Shown piece by piece: positions 1-10,454 of a stretch of 64,000 nt of DNA. The DNA is from Edaphochlamys debaryana (taxonomy: Eukaryota > Chlorophyta > Chlorophyceae > Chlamydomonadales): assembly GCA_016858145.1 (NCBI GenBank), contig JAEHOE010000046.1:740488-804487 (forward strand), written 5' to 3'. The notes beneath the pieces were generated by a model. It was not told the origin of the DNA, did no database searches, and was given only the letters and a program-made list of their open reading frames with translations. The number at the start of each line of letters is the position of its first letter. Position 1 is the first letter of the stretch. The position numbers were made by a program, and so were the translations under genes.

Positions 1-271
1 GTCACTGCTAACAGGAGAGGCTCTCAGAACTGGCTCTAGAGATCTTCTTCAAGAAGGTAGGCATTGATTGAGGCGCTGGTCAGCCTCCCCAGCTGCCACT
101 CGCGACCAAAAGCATGTCCGCCGACTGCCGCAGGGCACGCAACTCGCGGGCTCCTGCAGACAACAAGTAAGCCCAACGAGGATTGGAGCCACAGCTTAAC
201 TCGGCCCTTCCAGTTGTTTGAGGGTCTGCCGACTCACGCGCTCTTGCCGGCCTTCCCCTGCGTTTACGCAG
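1..271. other. Upstream intron or earlier part of the Pro-rich gene
   Basis: No exon can be defined here with confidence. The stretch ends in a pyrimidine-rich tract and CAG at 269-271, which is the acceptor of the first recognisable Pro-rich exon. It is therefore most simply the intron, and perhaps earlier exons, of the gene continuing from the left of the window. Confidence 0.4.
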
Positions 272-3200
272 GGCCACCCCCCTCTCCACCAAAGCAGCGG
301 CCACCTCCATCACCACCAAAAGTAGGCTAGCTTGCATCAAAATGACTTGCCATGGGCAGTCCTGCCCCTGGCCTTATGAGCCTAGACCGGAAGTGCGAAG
401 GACACACTGGGCCCTTCTGAGAAACCCTGGGCTAACCGGCCAGTTCCCACGCCATTCCAATGCCTCCGCCATTTATTGATGGGCGCCGCCGTGCCTCTTC
501 CTGTCCTGCTCTGCAGGGTCGGCCGCCACCCTCCCCACCCAAGGATAAGTCGCCACCCTACGTCAGGTCTCCTCCCTCGCCTCCTAAGGAGAAGTCCCCA
601 CCGTACGTAAGGTCTCCTCCTTCGCCTCCCAAGGAGAAGTCCCCGCCGTACGTGAGGTCGCCACCCTCGCCTCCTAAAGAGAAGTCCCCGCCATACGTGA
701 GGTCGCCCCCCTCGCCTCCTAAGGAGAAGTCCCCGCCATACGTAAGGTCCCCTCCCTCACCCCCTCGCGAGAAGTCCCCGCCATACGTCAAGTCTCCTCC
801 CTCGCCGCCCCGGAGCAAGCCCCCGCCGTCCCCTCCCCGGTCTAAGCCTCCTCCCTCGCCTCCACGCGAGAAGTCTCCTCCCTATGTGAGGTCTCCTCCC
901 TCCCCACCCAAGGAGAAGTCGCCACCCTACGTCCGGTCCCCTCCCTCGCCCCCACGTGAGAAGTCCCCACCATACGTCAGGTCTCCACCCTCGCCTCCCA
1001 AGGCGAAGTCCCCGCCATACGTCAAGTCCCCGCCGTCCCCGCCGCGGAGCAAGCCCCCGCCTTCCCCTCCCCGGACCAAGCCCCCTCCCTCGCCGCCCAA
1101 GAGCCGGTCCCCGCCAGCCGGCGCCGCCTCCATCGATCTATCTCCTCCTGTTCGTGCAGAGGTGAGTCCGCACTGCGCGGTTATGGGCCTGCGGCCAGGG
1201 CGACGCAAAAATGCAATGAGAGAAAGCGGTGCGAAGGTGCAGAGTGGTGTAGCGGCTGGACTGTTTGTTTCCATTCTCTGGCGTAGGGTGTCAATTCTTG
1301 CAGCTTGACTCAGCCTGCGGGCGCGTGCACGCCGTGCCCTGCAGGTGATCTCTCCATCGCCCTCGCCTCCCCCCTCACCGCCACCGCCCTCGCCTCCGCC
1401 GCCCCGCCCGCCGCCTCCACCGTCGCCGCCACCACCGCCCTCGCCGCCGTAAGTCTGTATCCTCCCTGCCCTGCCCTGGCCTATCCGGGCCCCGCCTGTC
1501 CGGGCCTGGCCCTTCACAAAGTCCTTTGCTCACACCCCTTCCTTCGGGCCCCGTACCGCTGCCTTTGATCCCCTGGTGGCCCCAATCACGCAGGCCTCCA
1601 TCGCCCAGGCCCCCACCGTGAGTCACTGGGGCTTTCTTCACACCTGGCTAGCTCAGTGTCCGCTCCCCGCGTTTTGCATATGTCAAGCCCAGCGCACCTG
1701 CCAGCCCCCGCTGCAAGGGAGCCCCTGCTTGCTGCCGTGCTTTTGCTGCAGCCTGGTAGCCAGGGCTTCTTACCACTGGACCCCTAGGGCTTCACACTTC
1801 CAGCCTGCACGCACTTTACCCTTGTCACTCTCTTCTCTTCCCGCCCTCTGCCCCCGCAGCATCCTGCCCGGCTTCATTGCCCTCGCCTCCAACCCCCGCG
1901 GCTGCCCCAACACACTGACCAAATGCAACAACAACCTGCCCACCTGCGGAGTGTACCGGCCCCAGTCCAACGACCCCAAGTGGACATGTGCGTGTTACGG
2001 CGGTGGCATGCCTGGGGAACGGCTCGGGATCGGACCTACGAAGTCGCTGTACTGATCTAGCACAGCCCCACCTGCCCGGACTGCTCACGACGTCACCTGT
2101 GGGCTTGCTGTGCTTGCCTGCCCGCTCCACCTGCCCACGTGGCTGTGAAGCGAAGGAGACACGCTACAACGGGGGGCCCCGAGCATGCACATTCGTTGGG
2201 GCATCCCCGTGCCCTAGCCCCGCACCCGCAACCCAGCCAGCATCCAGCTGTACTCGGAAGCCCAGCGGTACGCCCTGTCCAGACCGCCTGCACCACCTTC
2301 CGTGCTGAGGGCCGCCCCCCGCCTTGCCCCACCACAACCCCAGGCCACCGGCTGTACTCGGAGGCCCAGGGACGCGTCACTCCCCGTCCAAGCCCGATGC
2401 CCTAATCCCCTGCTAAACCCCCGTCAAACCCTAACCCCCAGGCCACCGGCTGTACTCGGAGGCCCAGAACTTCTATCTGGAGGTGGACGAATTCGAGGGC
2501 ATCTCCGTGCGCAGCCAGCTGCGGGACGTGCTGTTCAGCACGTGGGGCTACAGCCAGATCGGGTCCATGGATTACGCTGACTTCGGGGTGAGGTGGGGGC
2601 GGGGGGGTGAGGTGGGGGCGGGGGGGGGGGTGACGTGGGGGAGGGGGCTTTTAGGGGTTGGGCAAGGCGGAGTGCGTCCATGGACTACGCAGTCGTCAGC
2701 GTGACGTGAGCGGGGAAAGCAAGCTAGCTTACTCTAGTGAGGGGGCGCGCGTGAGAGGCAGGGAAGGGGGGGTCGACGGGCGGGGCCATGGGCTACGCAG
2801 GCTTCGGGGGGAAGGGGGATGCGCAGATGGGGGGAAGGGGGAAGGGGGCGTGAAGGGGGATGCGCAGATGGACGGCGAGGCGAGGCGAGGGAAAGGGGCT
2901 TCAAGGGGTTGAGCAAGGGGGGCGGGTGAAAGGGCGTGCACTGCTTACCGGCACCTGCAGCTGGCCGTAGTGGGCAAGCAGGGACAGGGGCGCAGGGCAG
3001 GAAGGGGCACCCCCCTAACAATGACGTGCTTTTGCTGTCGCTACTGTCGCTGACGTTGAACCTGAGGTTGAGAGGGACCAGCAGCTGGCCGTAATGGGCA
3101 AGAAGGGACAGGGGCGCAGGACAGGAAGACCCCCTGACAAAGGGGCACATGTGCTGCTGCTGCTGCTGCTGCTGCCCCTTCCCGCAGGACTCTGTGTCGG

Positions 3201-6172
3201 CCGTTCTGCTGACGGGCGAGGGCAAGTGGATCCAGGTGGCGCAGGACGATGGCCGCGTGTTCACGTCCTCGGACAACTTCGGCACGAGCTTCCCGGAGCG
3301 TGCGGGCGCCGCCAACGGGCCCTTCACCCTCAACGTCTGTGAGTGGCGCGTCCGTTCTGGGGCTACCTTGTGGGCGTGGCGTGCTGCGCTGCGGGCGGGC
3401 ACCTGAGGGAGCGTGCTCATAACAATTTCCTGGTATCGGATTAAACCGCTCCTGAAACCTGACCAGGCCTGATCTGAGCTCACACACATCGCTCTCCTCA
3501 AATGCAGCCAACACTGGAGAGCTCATGATCCTCAACAAGTACGGCGCCAAGACCTGGACCTCTGTCGCCATTAGCACAGGTGCGTAGCGATAGGTCGGAC
3601 GCAGGGAGGCAGTGCTTGGGTACGCCAGAGCGGCGCAGCGCGTCCGGCCTAGCCCCCTGCTCGGCCGGCCCCGGCGGCACGGCAGGGGCTGAGCCCCGTT
3701 GCATCGGCGCGCCTAGCCAGCGCGCCCCCCCCCCCTCCGTGCAAGGCAGTGCTGAATGTGCATGACGTTCTTCTTTGTCCACCCACGCCCCGCATGACAC
3801 CCGAACCTCCCCAATGCGCTCTTGCGTGCAAGGCAGTGCTTGGCTCTCCAGGGATTTCCCGGGTCCTCATTGCGTCATTGTCCACCCGCGCCCTGCTTGA
3901 CCCGCCCTCCACACTGCCCCACTTACGTCTCCGCATCCTGCCCCTCGCCCCTCTGCGCAGCGACGTGCGTGCGAGACAAGCGCGCCTCGTGGACCGCGGG
4001 CACATCTGACGGGCAGGACTCGTGGATAGTGTGCGTCTGCCCGCGCGGCTCCGCCAACGTAAAGAACTGGCTGGACCGGACCGACGCGGGGTCCGTGTGC
4101 TGGGGTGAGCGGGGTGGTTGGGGTGCCGTCTTGAGGGTGGGGCCCCAGCCGCCTCACCGACCCCAGAGAGTTAGCCAGTCACCCCACCCAACCCCATCCC
4201 ACCCCACCCTAACCCCTTTCCCATGCCGCCTCGCTCCGCCCAGACCTGCCCGAGCCCCTCATCCTCACCACCGAGACCAACCCCATCGGCTCCGCGCCGC
4301 CCATGGCCGTGGGCCTGCCCCCCCGCGCCGCCGCCACCCCCGGCGCCCAGCTGACTCAGCAGCTGCTCGACCCCGCCAGCGCCAACCTGGACTTCGTACT
4401 GCAGCAGACCGGCAACGGTGCGCCCGGGCGGTTTGGGATCCTGTCTGGTGGGGGCGCTGCAATAGTTGCGGCAAAGGAAGAGGGGGCTGCCCGTTCGCTT
4501 TTCCGGCCGACCGTGGCCCCCAGAGGCTGCCCCCGCTCGTTTGTTCGCTAACCTTTCCCTTGCCATAACCTCCTCCTGACGCGCTCCGGGCCCGTGTAGA
4601 TGAAACGTCGTTCTGGTTTGACAGTGATGATTACGACACGGTGTGTTGTGCTTGGGTGGTGGTGGAAGAGGGGGCTAGGGGCTTGGGCGGCAGGGTGGAG
4701 GAAGGGTGGCGCGGCGCCGCCCCCCGTTGCATGCGCACCCCCTAAGAGGCTGTTCTGCTGTTCACGCCGGGTCCTCGAGGCCTCGAGGTTCATTCATGTC
4801 AGCTTATCTGGGGGCACTCAACGACTCAAGGCTGGCACTTGAGGCCGCTTGCAGGTCGCCCGTCGTAAGCCTGCAAGGCTGACCTCGTCTTGCCCTGTCC
4901 CTCGCAGGTCGTGTACTGTGAGTGGCCTGGGAGGAGGTGCCGAGCTGCTTGGCAGGCTGGGGCACAGCGAGAACCCGTGCCGCCCGTGGTTGTCCGGCGG
5001 GGCTTTATCAGGGATATCCGATGCAACCCTCCAGCTCGACCACATGTTCGGGCCCCCTTCGCGAAGGCACACGCCTGCCCCACAAAGTACTCATCCCGCT
5101 GCCGCAACCCAGGCGTCCGTCCTCCCCCATCCCTCTCTCCCTCCACCTTCCCCTCCCCCTTCCCCTACCCACAGTGCCCCCTTCCCCACCCCATCTCCCT
5201 CTCCCTCCTCCCTCCCCTCCCAGACTGGCTCCGCCTCAACACGGCCGAGGGCCTCTGCGCCACCGCCACCAAGGGCGGCGGCGCCCTGGCGCTGCAGCCC
5301 TGCGACAAGGGCGACCAGGGCCAGCACTTCCTCGTCGAGCGGGTCACCTCGCAGCTGGTGGCGCTGCAGGCCCGCGTGGAGTTCACCAAGAAGGGCGCGC
5401 CGTGAGCCTGGGGGGCCAATCAGGGTGGGGGTGTGGGCAGGCGCCCCACACGGCGGCAGGGTGGGCTGCAGTGGCGTCTCCCTGGCCCCACTTGTCCACC
5501 CCAGCAGGGGGATGGGCGGCAGCAGAGTCTCTGACGTGGGTGGCTGGCTTGGCCATATGCAGGGCACAGGGCCGGACGCGTGGGGGCCTCCAGCGCGCTG
5601 CAGCCCCTAGCCCCTTGCCCCGGCTGAACCTCTACGGGTACCACATGACTCCACCCATCCTCCCCGGGGCTCTCAACTGCCACTTGCACCCCCACCCCCC
5701 ACCCCAGGTTCTGTGTGGAGGTGTCTGGCGCCAGCACGGCCCTGGGCGCCACGCTCACCCAGTCCAAGTGCACCTACGGCGTCGGCCAGCGCTTCCGCTT
5801 CTACACGCCGCCGCCGGGTGCGTGCCGCTTTCCTTCATGTCCTTGTACCTGCGCAGCCGTTAACGGTGGCTAGGCACAGGCACGAGGCATATCCATTCAC
5901 TCCACACTTGAATCACCGTATTGGTACACGCAACCCTATAGTTGTTCCCGCGTTTTTCCCCTCCCGCCAACCCCGCTTCCGCACCCGCGTTCTCCCGCGC
6001 AGCCGCCCGCCGCTCCCTGCAGTCCCGCTCAGGGGCCAGCACCGACGGCGACGGTGGCATGGACACTGCGAGCGAGCTGCTGCCCTGGGAGCGGGCCGAC
6101 CTGGATCTGGAGCTGCTGCCCGAGTGGAAGCGGGACCTGGTGGAGGCCTACCGGTCCGGCCGCATGCCCTGA
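272..6172 (+). CDS. Secreted Ser-Pro-rich matrix glycoprotein with lectin-like C-terminal region (5' end outside window)
   Basis: Fourteen exons join in one consistent frame: 272-321, 517-1161, 1345-1448, 1860-1987, 2442-2587, 3188-3338, 3508-3579, 3961-4104, 4244-4417, 4600-4640, 4908-4917, 5224-5401, 5708-5817 and 6003-6172 (TGA). All start after AG and end before GT, and the phases match at every junction. The first three exons encode SPPPSPPK-type and poly-Pro tracts, including ten copies of EKSPPYVRSPPSPPK. Such tracts are typical of hydroxyproline-rich matrix proteins of volvocine algae and of plant extensins. The remainder is Cys-containing and globular. Exons 3188-3579 contain VAQDDGRVF and NTGELMILNKYGAKTWTS, which resemble bulb-type lectin repeats. 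Exons 5224-5817 contain GLCATATKGGGALALQPCD and FCVEVSGASTALG, each ending in GQHF or GQRF, which resemble ricin-B repeats. Both domain calls are inferences. No pherophorin domain was recognised. The tail after 6003 is acidic with no obvious anchor. Signal peptide and start lie off-window. Confidence 0.8.
544..1101 (+). repeat. In-frame 45-bp coding minisatellite (SPPYV repeat)
   Basis: Ten 45-bp units encode EKSPPYVRSPPSPPK with small changes. Six lie at 544-813 and four at 868-1047. Each block is followed by two 27-bp units encoding SKPPPSPPR-type nonamers. Units differ mainly at third codon positions, so the peptide appears to be constrained. SPPYV resembles extensin motifs in which Ser-Pro runs are glycosylated after proline hydroxylation and Tyr can cross-link. 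That role is inferred. Confidence 0.85.
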
Positions 6173-8039
6173 TCGGGCCGTGATCGGACCCGGCTTGCTC
6201 GCCTTGTTCGGGAGGGCTGGCTTGGGGAGCGTGGCGCTTCGCTGGGAAGGTTTGCTGCTCGCTCCTCCCCTCGGGAAGCCGGGCTTCGGAGCGCCTTGGC
6301 CCAGGCGGAGCTCCAAGAGGCGCTCGGAAGGGTAGGGAATAGGGAGGGTCCCGTATGTGATCGGCGCTATGGCACGTGGAGGGGGCCAATCGCCGGGTGT
6401 GCCTCTCGCTGAGGGCCCGCGTGGGGGGGCGGCTCGGAGCGAATGGCAGCGCAGTGCAACTGTGCGTGGGGATGGCGCTGCCGCGACAGGTCAGCCGCCC
6501 GCCGGATGGGTCCGGCGGTGCAGCGCAAAGGATAACGCGGGCCGGTTAGGTTGGGGATCGCTTTTTTTTGAATAAACCGTTGGCGGATATCTATGCTAGA
6601 TACCTTATAGACGGTGCGATCTGACTAGCGGTGGATCGAGCCTTGCATGTGCATAGGCTGGATCTCAGAATCTGCCTCGTGCTCATTCATCCGTAACCTA
6701 GTACGGTAAGCACATGGGGAGTATGGTACACGTGCCGCGGGCCGGGCTTGCGGTATTCTTGGGGTGCCGCATTGATGAGGGGACATTCATGGGGGGAACC
6801 GGACGCCATGGCGTGGGGGCATCGCTTGCGCCTCTCATCTTAGTCTAACATGCGCGATACACGATGCACACTCCCAGAACCACTGCTGTTGCCTTGGTTG
6901 GTGGTGCTGAGCGTTGGTTGGTTGTTGCAACTTTCCGAATGGCGGGCGGCGCGGTGGGGTAGCTGGAGGGGGGGAGGTAGGGACGTGCTGGAGCACCATA
7001 CCACATGAGCATCAACAGATTCATGCTCATCATAATTCGAAGCCTCGGCTCATGACCATGTTGTCCCCGCACTCAATTCTGTAAGTCTTCATCTGGGCGC
7101 CCCTTCTCTGGCACTGATGCCTGCCATTGCGATCTTGGGGGCCGGCCGCACGACAACCGCATAAGGGCAGCTCAAGGCCACACTCCGTCCATGACTCTAC
7201 GTATCCCTCAGCATCCATGCCATCGACTGACGACGTCGTCTAAATGGGGCCGGGGCAGCTGGTGAACGCCATCCCCCGTCCCAGCATGCCTTGCCTTAAT
7301 CACCGTAGCTCAACGGATGTGAATCGATAACCGACCCCGATAAGGGCGTTCGGGAGTGGGAGCGAAGTTAGAGCGGAGGATACCCCGAGACTGCTGCTGT
7401 CTGGGACCCACTGCGGCTGCCTGGGACCCACGGAGCTCCCGCGCGCAACGGATCGGCCCAGCCGCGTGAGAAGATGATCAGCTTCAACAATCGGGCAGGG
7501 AGAAGCCCCCCAAAAGTCGCCGACCGACCACGACCCGCTGGGCCGGTGCTCGTCCAACCTGCATGAGCCGAGCCCGCCCGAGGACCGTCCGATAGCTTGC
7601 GAACGCACCCGGAGAAGCAACGATTTGAGCGACGGGTATAGCACGGCCGCAACGCGCGCATGTAAGAACCCAGCAACGCGCTGGCACACGGCATCGGAGG
7701 CACCGCGGACAAGCGCGACCGCGACACCGTAGGCAGTCACGAGAAGCACCGCACCACAAACAGAACAATACGCGGAGGCAAGGAGCCGTAGGCATAGCAG
7801 GAGCGCGGACATGCAACTGCATGTCCCCACGACGAGAACTCAGCCGAAGGCGCCATGCGTAGAGGCGACGAGCAACGCCGCGAAGCCTACGCAGTGGCAA
7901 ACGGCGCGACGACGGCCGCGCGCAGGCAAGAAGCAACAGAACATGTAGAATGTGGAGGCGGCGCCCCAGCGGATGGCATCGCGACACGGGAGGGGAGAAG
8001 GCCGCGGACGGCGTGCAAGCTGCAGCACCGTAGGGGACG
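6173..8039. other. Intergenic, no gene recognised
   Basis: No multi-exon or family-like coding signal was found on either strand. An AATAAA hexamer lies at 6571-6576 after a T run, about 400 bases past the stop of the matrix gene. No TGTAA motif was noticed near that stop. Open frames on the - strand at 7300-8559 are Arg/Cys/Ala-rich and look like by-products of high GC. Confidence 0.4.
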
Positions 8040-9300
8040 GGGGCGGTTCACCAGCAGAGCCCTCCCAGCGGCAGCGGCCAGGCAGCACCCAGCACCCAGC
8101 GCCCAGCGCCCGGCAGCAGCGCTCAAGCGCGCACCGGCAACGCCCAGCGACAGCGCCCTCGCCTGGCGGCAGCGCCCAGCGGCAGCGCCCAGTCATGTGC
8201 GACGCCCGCACTGGTCGCACAACACCCAGCAGCCGCGCCCAGCAGCCGCGCCCAGCGGCCGCGCCCAGCGCCCAGCAACGGCGCCCAATGGCAGCTCCGA
8301 GCTGCAGCGCCCACGCAGGGCCTAGCGCCGAGAGGCAGCTCCGAGCTGCAGCGCCCACGCAGGGCCTAGCGCCGAGCGGCCAGTGCCGGCATCTTGCGCT
8401 CAGGTGGCGCCCAGGCTCAGGGTCCAGCGGCAGCGCCCGGCGGCAACGCCCAGCTGCAGCGCCCAGTGGCAACGCCCAGCGCCCAGCAACGGCGCCCAGT
8501 GGCAGCTCCGAGCTGCAGCGCCCACGCAGGGCCGAGCGCCCAGCGGCCAGCGCCGGCACCTTGCGCTCAGGGGGCGCCCAGGCTCAGGGTCCAGCGGCAG
8601 CGCCCGGCGGCAGCGCCCGGCGGCAGCGCCCGGCGGCAACGCCCAGCGCCCAGCAACGGCGCCCAGTGGCAGCTCCGAGCTGCAGCGCCCACGCAGGGCC
8701 GAGCGCCCAGCGGCCAGCGCCGGCACCTTGCGCTCAGGGGGCGCCCAGGCTCAGGGTCCAGCGGCAGCGCCCGGCGGCAGCGCCCGGCGGCAGCGCCCGG
8801 CGGCAGTGCCTGACGGCAGCGCCCAGCGGCAGCGCCCAGCGGCAGCGCCCAGCGCCCAGTAACGGCGCCCAGCTGCAGGGCCGAGCTGCAGCGCCCACGC
8901 AGGGCCTAGCGCCCAGCGGCAGCGCCCAGCGGCAACGCCCAGCGCCCAGCAACGGCGCCCAGTGGCAGCTCCGAGCCGCAGCGCCCACGCAGGGCCGAGC
9001 GCACTGCGGCCAGCGCCGGTACCTCGCGCTCAGGTGGCGCCCAGGCTCAGGGTCCAGCTGCAGCGCCCAGCGGCCGCTCCCAGCGGCAACGCCCAGCTGC
9101 AGCGCCCAGCGGCAACGCCCAGCGCCCAGCAACGGCGCCCAATGGCAGCTCCGAGCTGCAGCGCCCACGCAGGGCCGAGCGCCCAGCGGCCAGCGCCGGC
9201 ACCTTGCGGTCAGGGGGCGCCCAGGCCCAGGGTCCAGCGGCAGCGCCCGGTGGCAGCGCCCACCGCCTCGACCCCAGCGCCCAGCTCCCAGCGCCCAGCG
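8040..9300. repeat. Compound GC-rich minisatellite
   Basis: The stretch is built from short GCGCCCAGC / GGCAGCGCCC motifs. A longer block containing GGCAGCTCCGAGCTGCAGCG recurs at about 8290, 8495, 8670, 8965 and 9145, with a diverged form near 8870. The spacings are irregular (roughly 95-205 bp), so this is a shuffled array. It keeps several frames open on both strands (for example 7952-9307 +), with Ala/Arg/Pro/Ser-only translations that look non-genic. Confidence 0.8.
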
Positions 9301-10454
9301 GCGGTAGGTGTCCCTCGGCACAGTCGGCAGCGCCCAGAGCTCAGCAGCCAGCAGCACTGCCGTGGGGTCCCACTCGCCGCAAACCCGGAAAGCCATGCTC
9401 CCTCGCCATGGCCGCGCCCATGCCTCGCACCACGAACAGCAGAGGCAAGCAAGCCGCGCTGCAGTGCGATGCAGCGCTCTCCGGCCCACGCCGCCCATCC
9501 ACCGCGCCCAGCCACGCCACCACCCGGAGCCGGAGGGTTTAAGAGCAGGCTGGCAGCACCTCCGCCTGTGAGCTGGCGCGGCTTCTGACGCATGCGCCGG
9601 GGATGGCTTGGGAAGGGAGTCTGTTACGTGGGCCGCGGTTGTCGGACTTGGGGATAGAGGGGCGAGCGGGAGGGTCGGCATTGCGACGTCTCCGACCGCA
9701 GAAGGGAGCACCGCGCCCTTGACACCACCACAGCACGCCACAGATCCGCCGATTGTCCGGGTTCGACTCCCCTTCGGCGCCGTGCACACCCACACTTGCC
9801 GCAGCCACCCTGCAGGACGGAGCTACGGTCCCCATTGAGCCAAAGCCCATGTTACGCCTCAGTTGCCTAGGGAATGGGGACGGCTGATGCTTCTGGTGCG
9901 CCAAGGCTTCACGGATAGGAGTTGAGTAACGGGTAGGGGCGGGTGCCGACGTCTGGGTGGACGTCCACGGACGAGCTTGCTGTGCGGACAGATCGACAAG
10001 ATTGTGAAGGTTACACTTGCGGCTCGGCGCCGAGGCCGGCCGGCGGACTACGGGGGGCGACGGAGCCGCTTTAGTCGCCTCCGCAAAGTCGACTCTTTGG
10101 GCCCGCAGGCGCCTGAGAAGCGTAGCACCAAGGATGGGAAACTCTTCTCGGGTTGAAATTTGCTTTGGCTAGAGGAGAACCCGGGCTGGCGCAGGGCGGC
10201 AAGGCTGTTGGACCTCGGGCAGGGGGACGGGCCCGGGGGACGGGGGACGTGGCACCCTTTGACACGGTTTGGCGCGCTCCTGTAGATCTCTGTTGCCCGA
10301 CTCCCGCCTGCCCAGAGACCACACAACCGCTTGCGAGTACGCTAATAGCTCACCAACCCCACTGAAGCGCTGCCTACCAACGTTCAGGGAAAGGGTGCAG
10401 CTGATGCTGAGTGCGCCACCACCCCAACGCGTCGATTCTTGACCAGCGGTCCCC
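9301..10454. other. Intergenic, no gene recognised
   Basis: Nothing with exon-like structure or family similarity was seen. A GGTTCGACTCC string near 9767 resembles a tRNA T-arm, but it has no matching stem or acceptor (see rejected items). Confidence 0.35.

Noticed and set aside
1825..2130. Antisense open frames opposite the matrix-protein exons
   Set aside because: Shadow frames of the + strand exons and introns without independent motifs.
3149..3180. CTG/GCT trinucleotide run
   Set aside because: It lies in the intron directly ahead of the exon at 3188 and is short (about seven units); no further structure.
7300..8559. Open frames on the - strand (up to 239 codons) before and within the minisatellite
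   Set aside because: Arg/Cys/Ala/Leu-rich, with no conserved motif or plausible splice structure; they overlap the repeat and look like GC-driven open frames.
7952..9307. 451-codon + strand frame over the minisatellite
   Set aside because: The translation is low-complexity RQRPAAAPSG-type sequence dictated by the repeat units, and other frames are open too.
9750..9785. Possible tRNA (GGTTCGACTCC string)
   Set aside because: The T-stem pairs at only about three positions, and no acceptor, D-arm or anticodon arm of the right spacing was found upstream.
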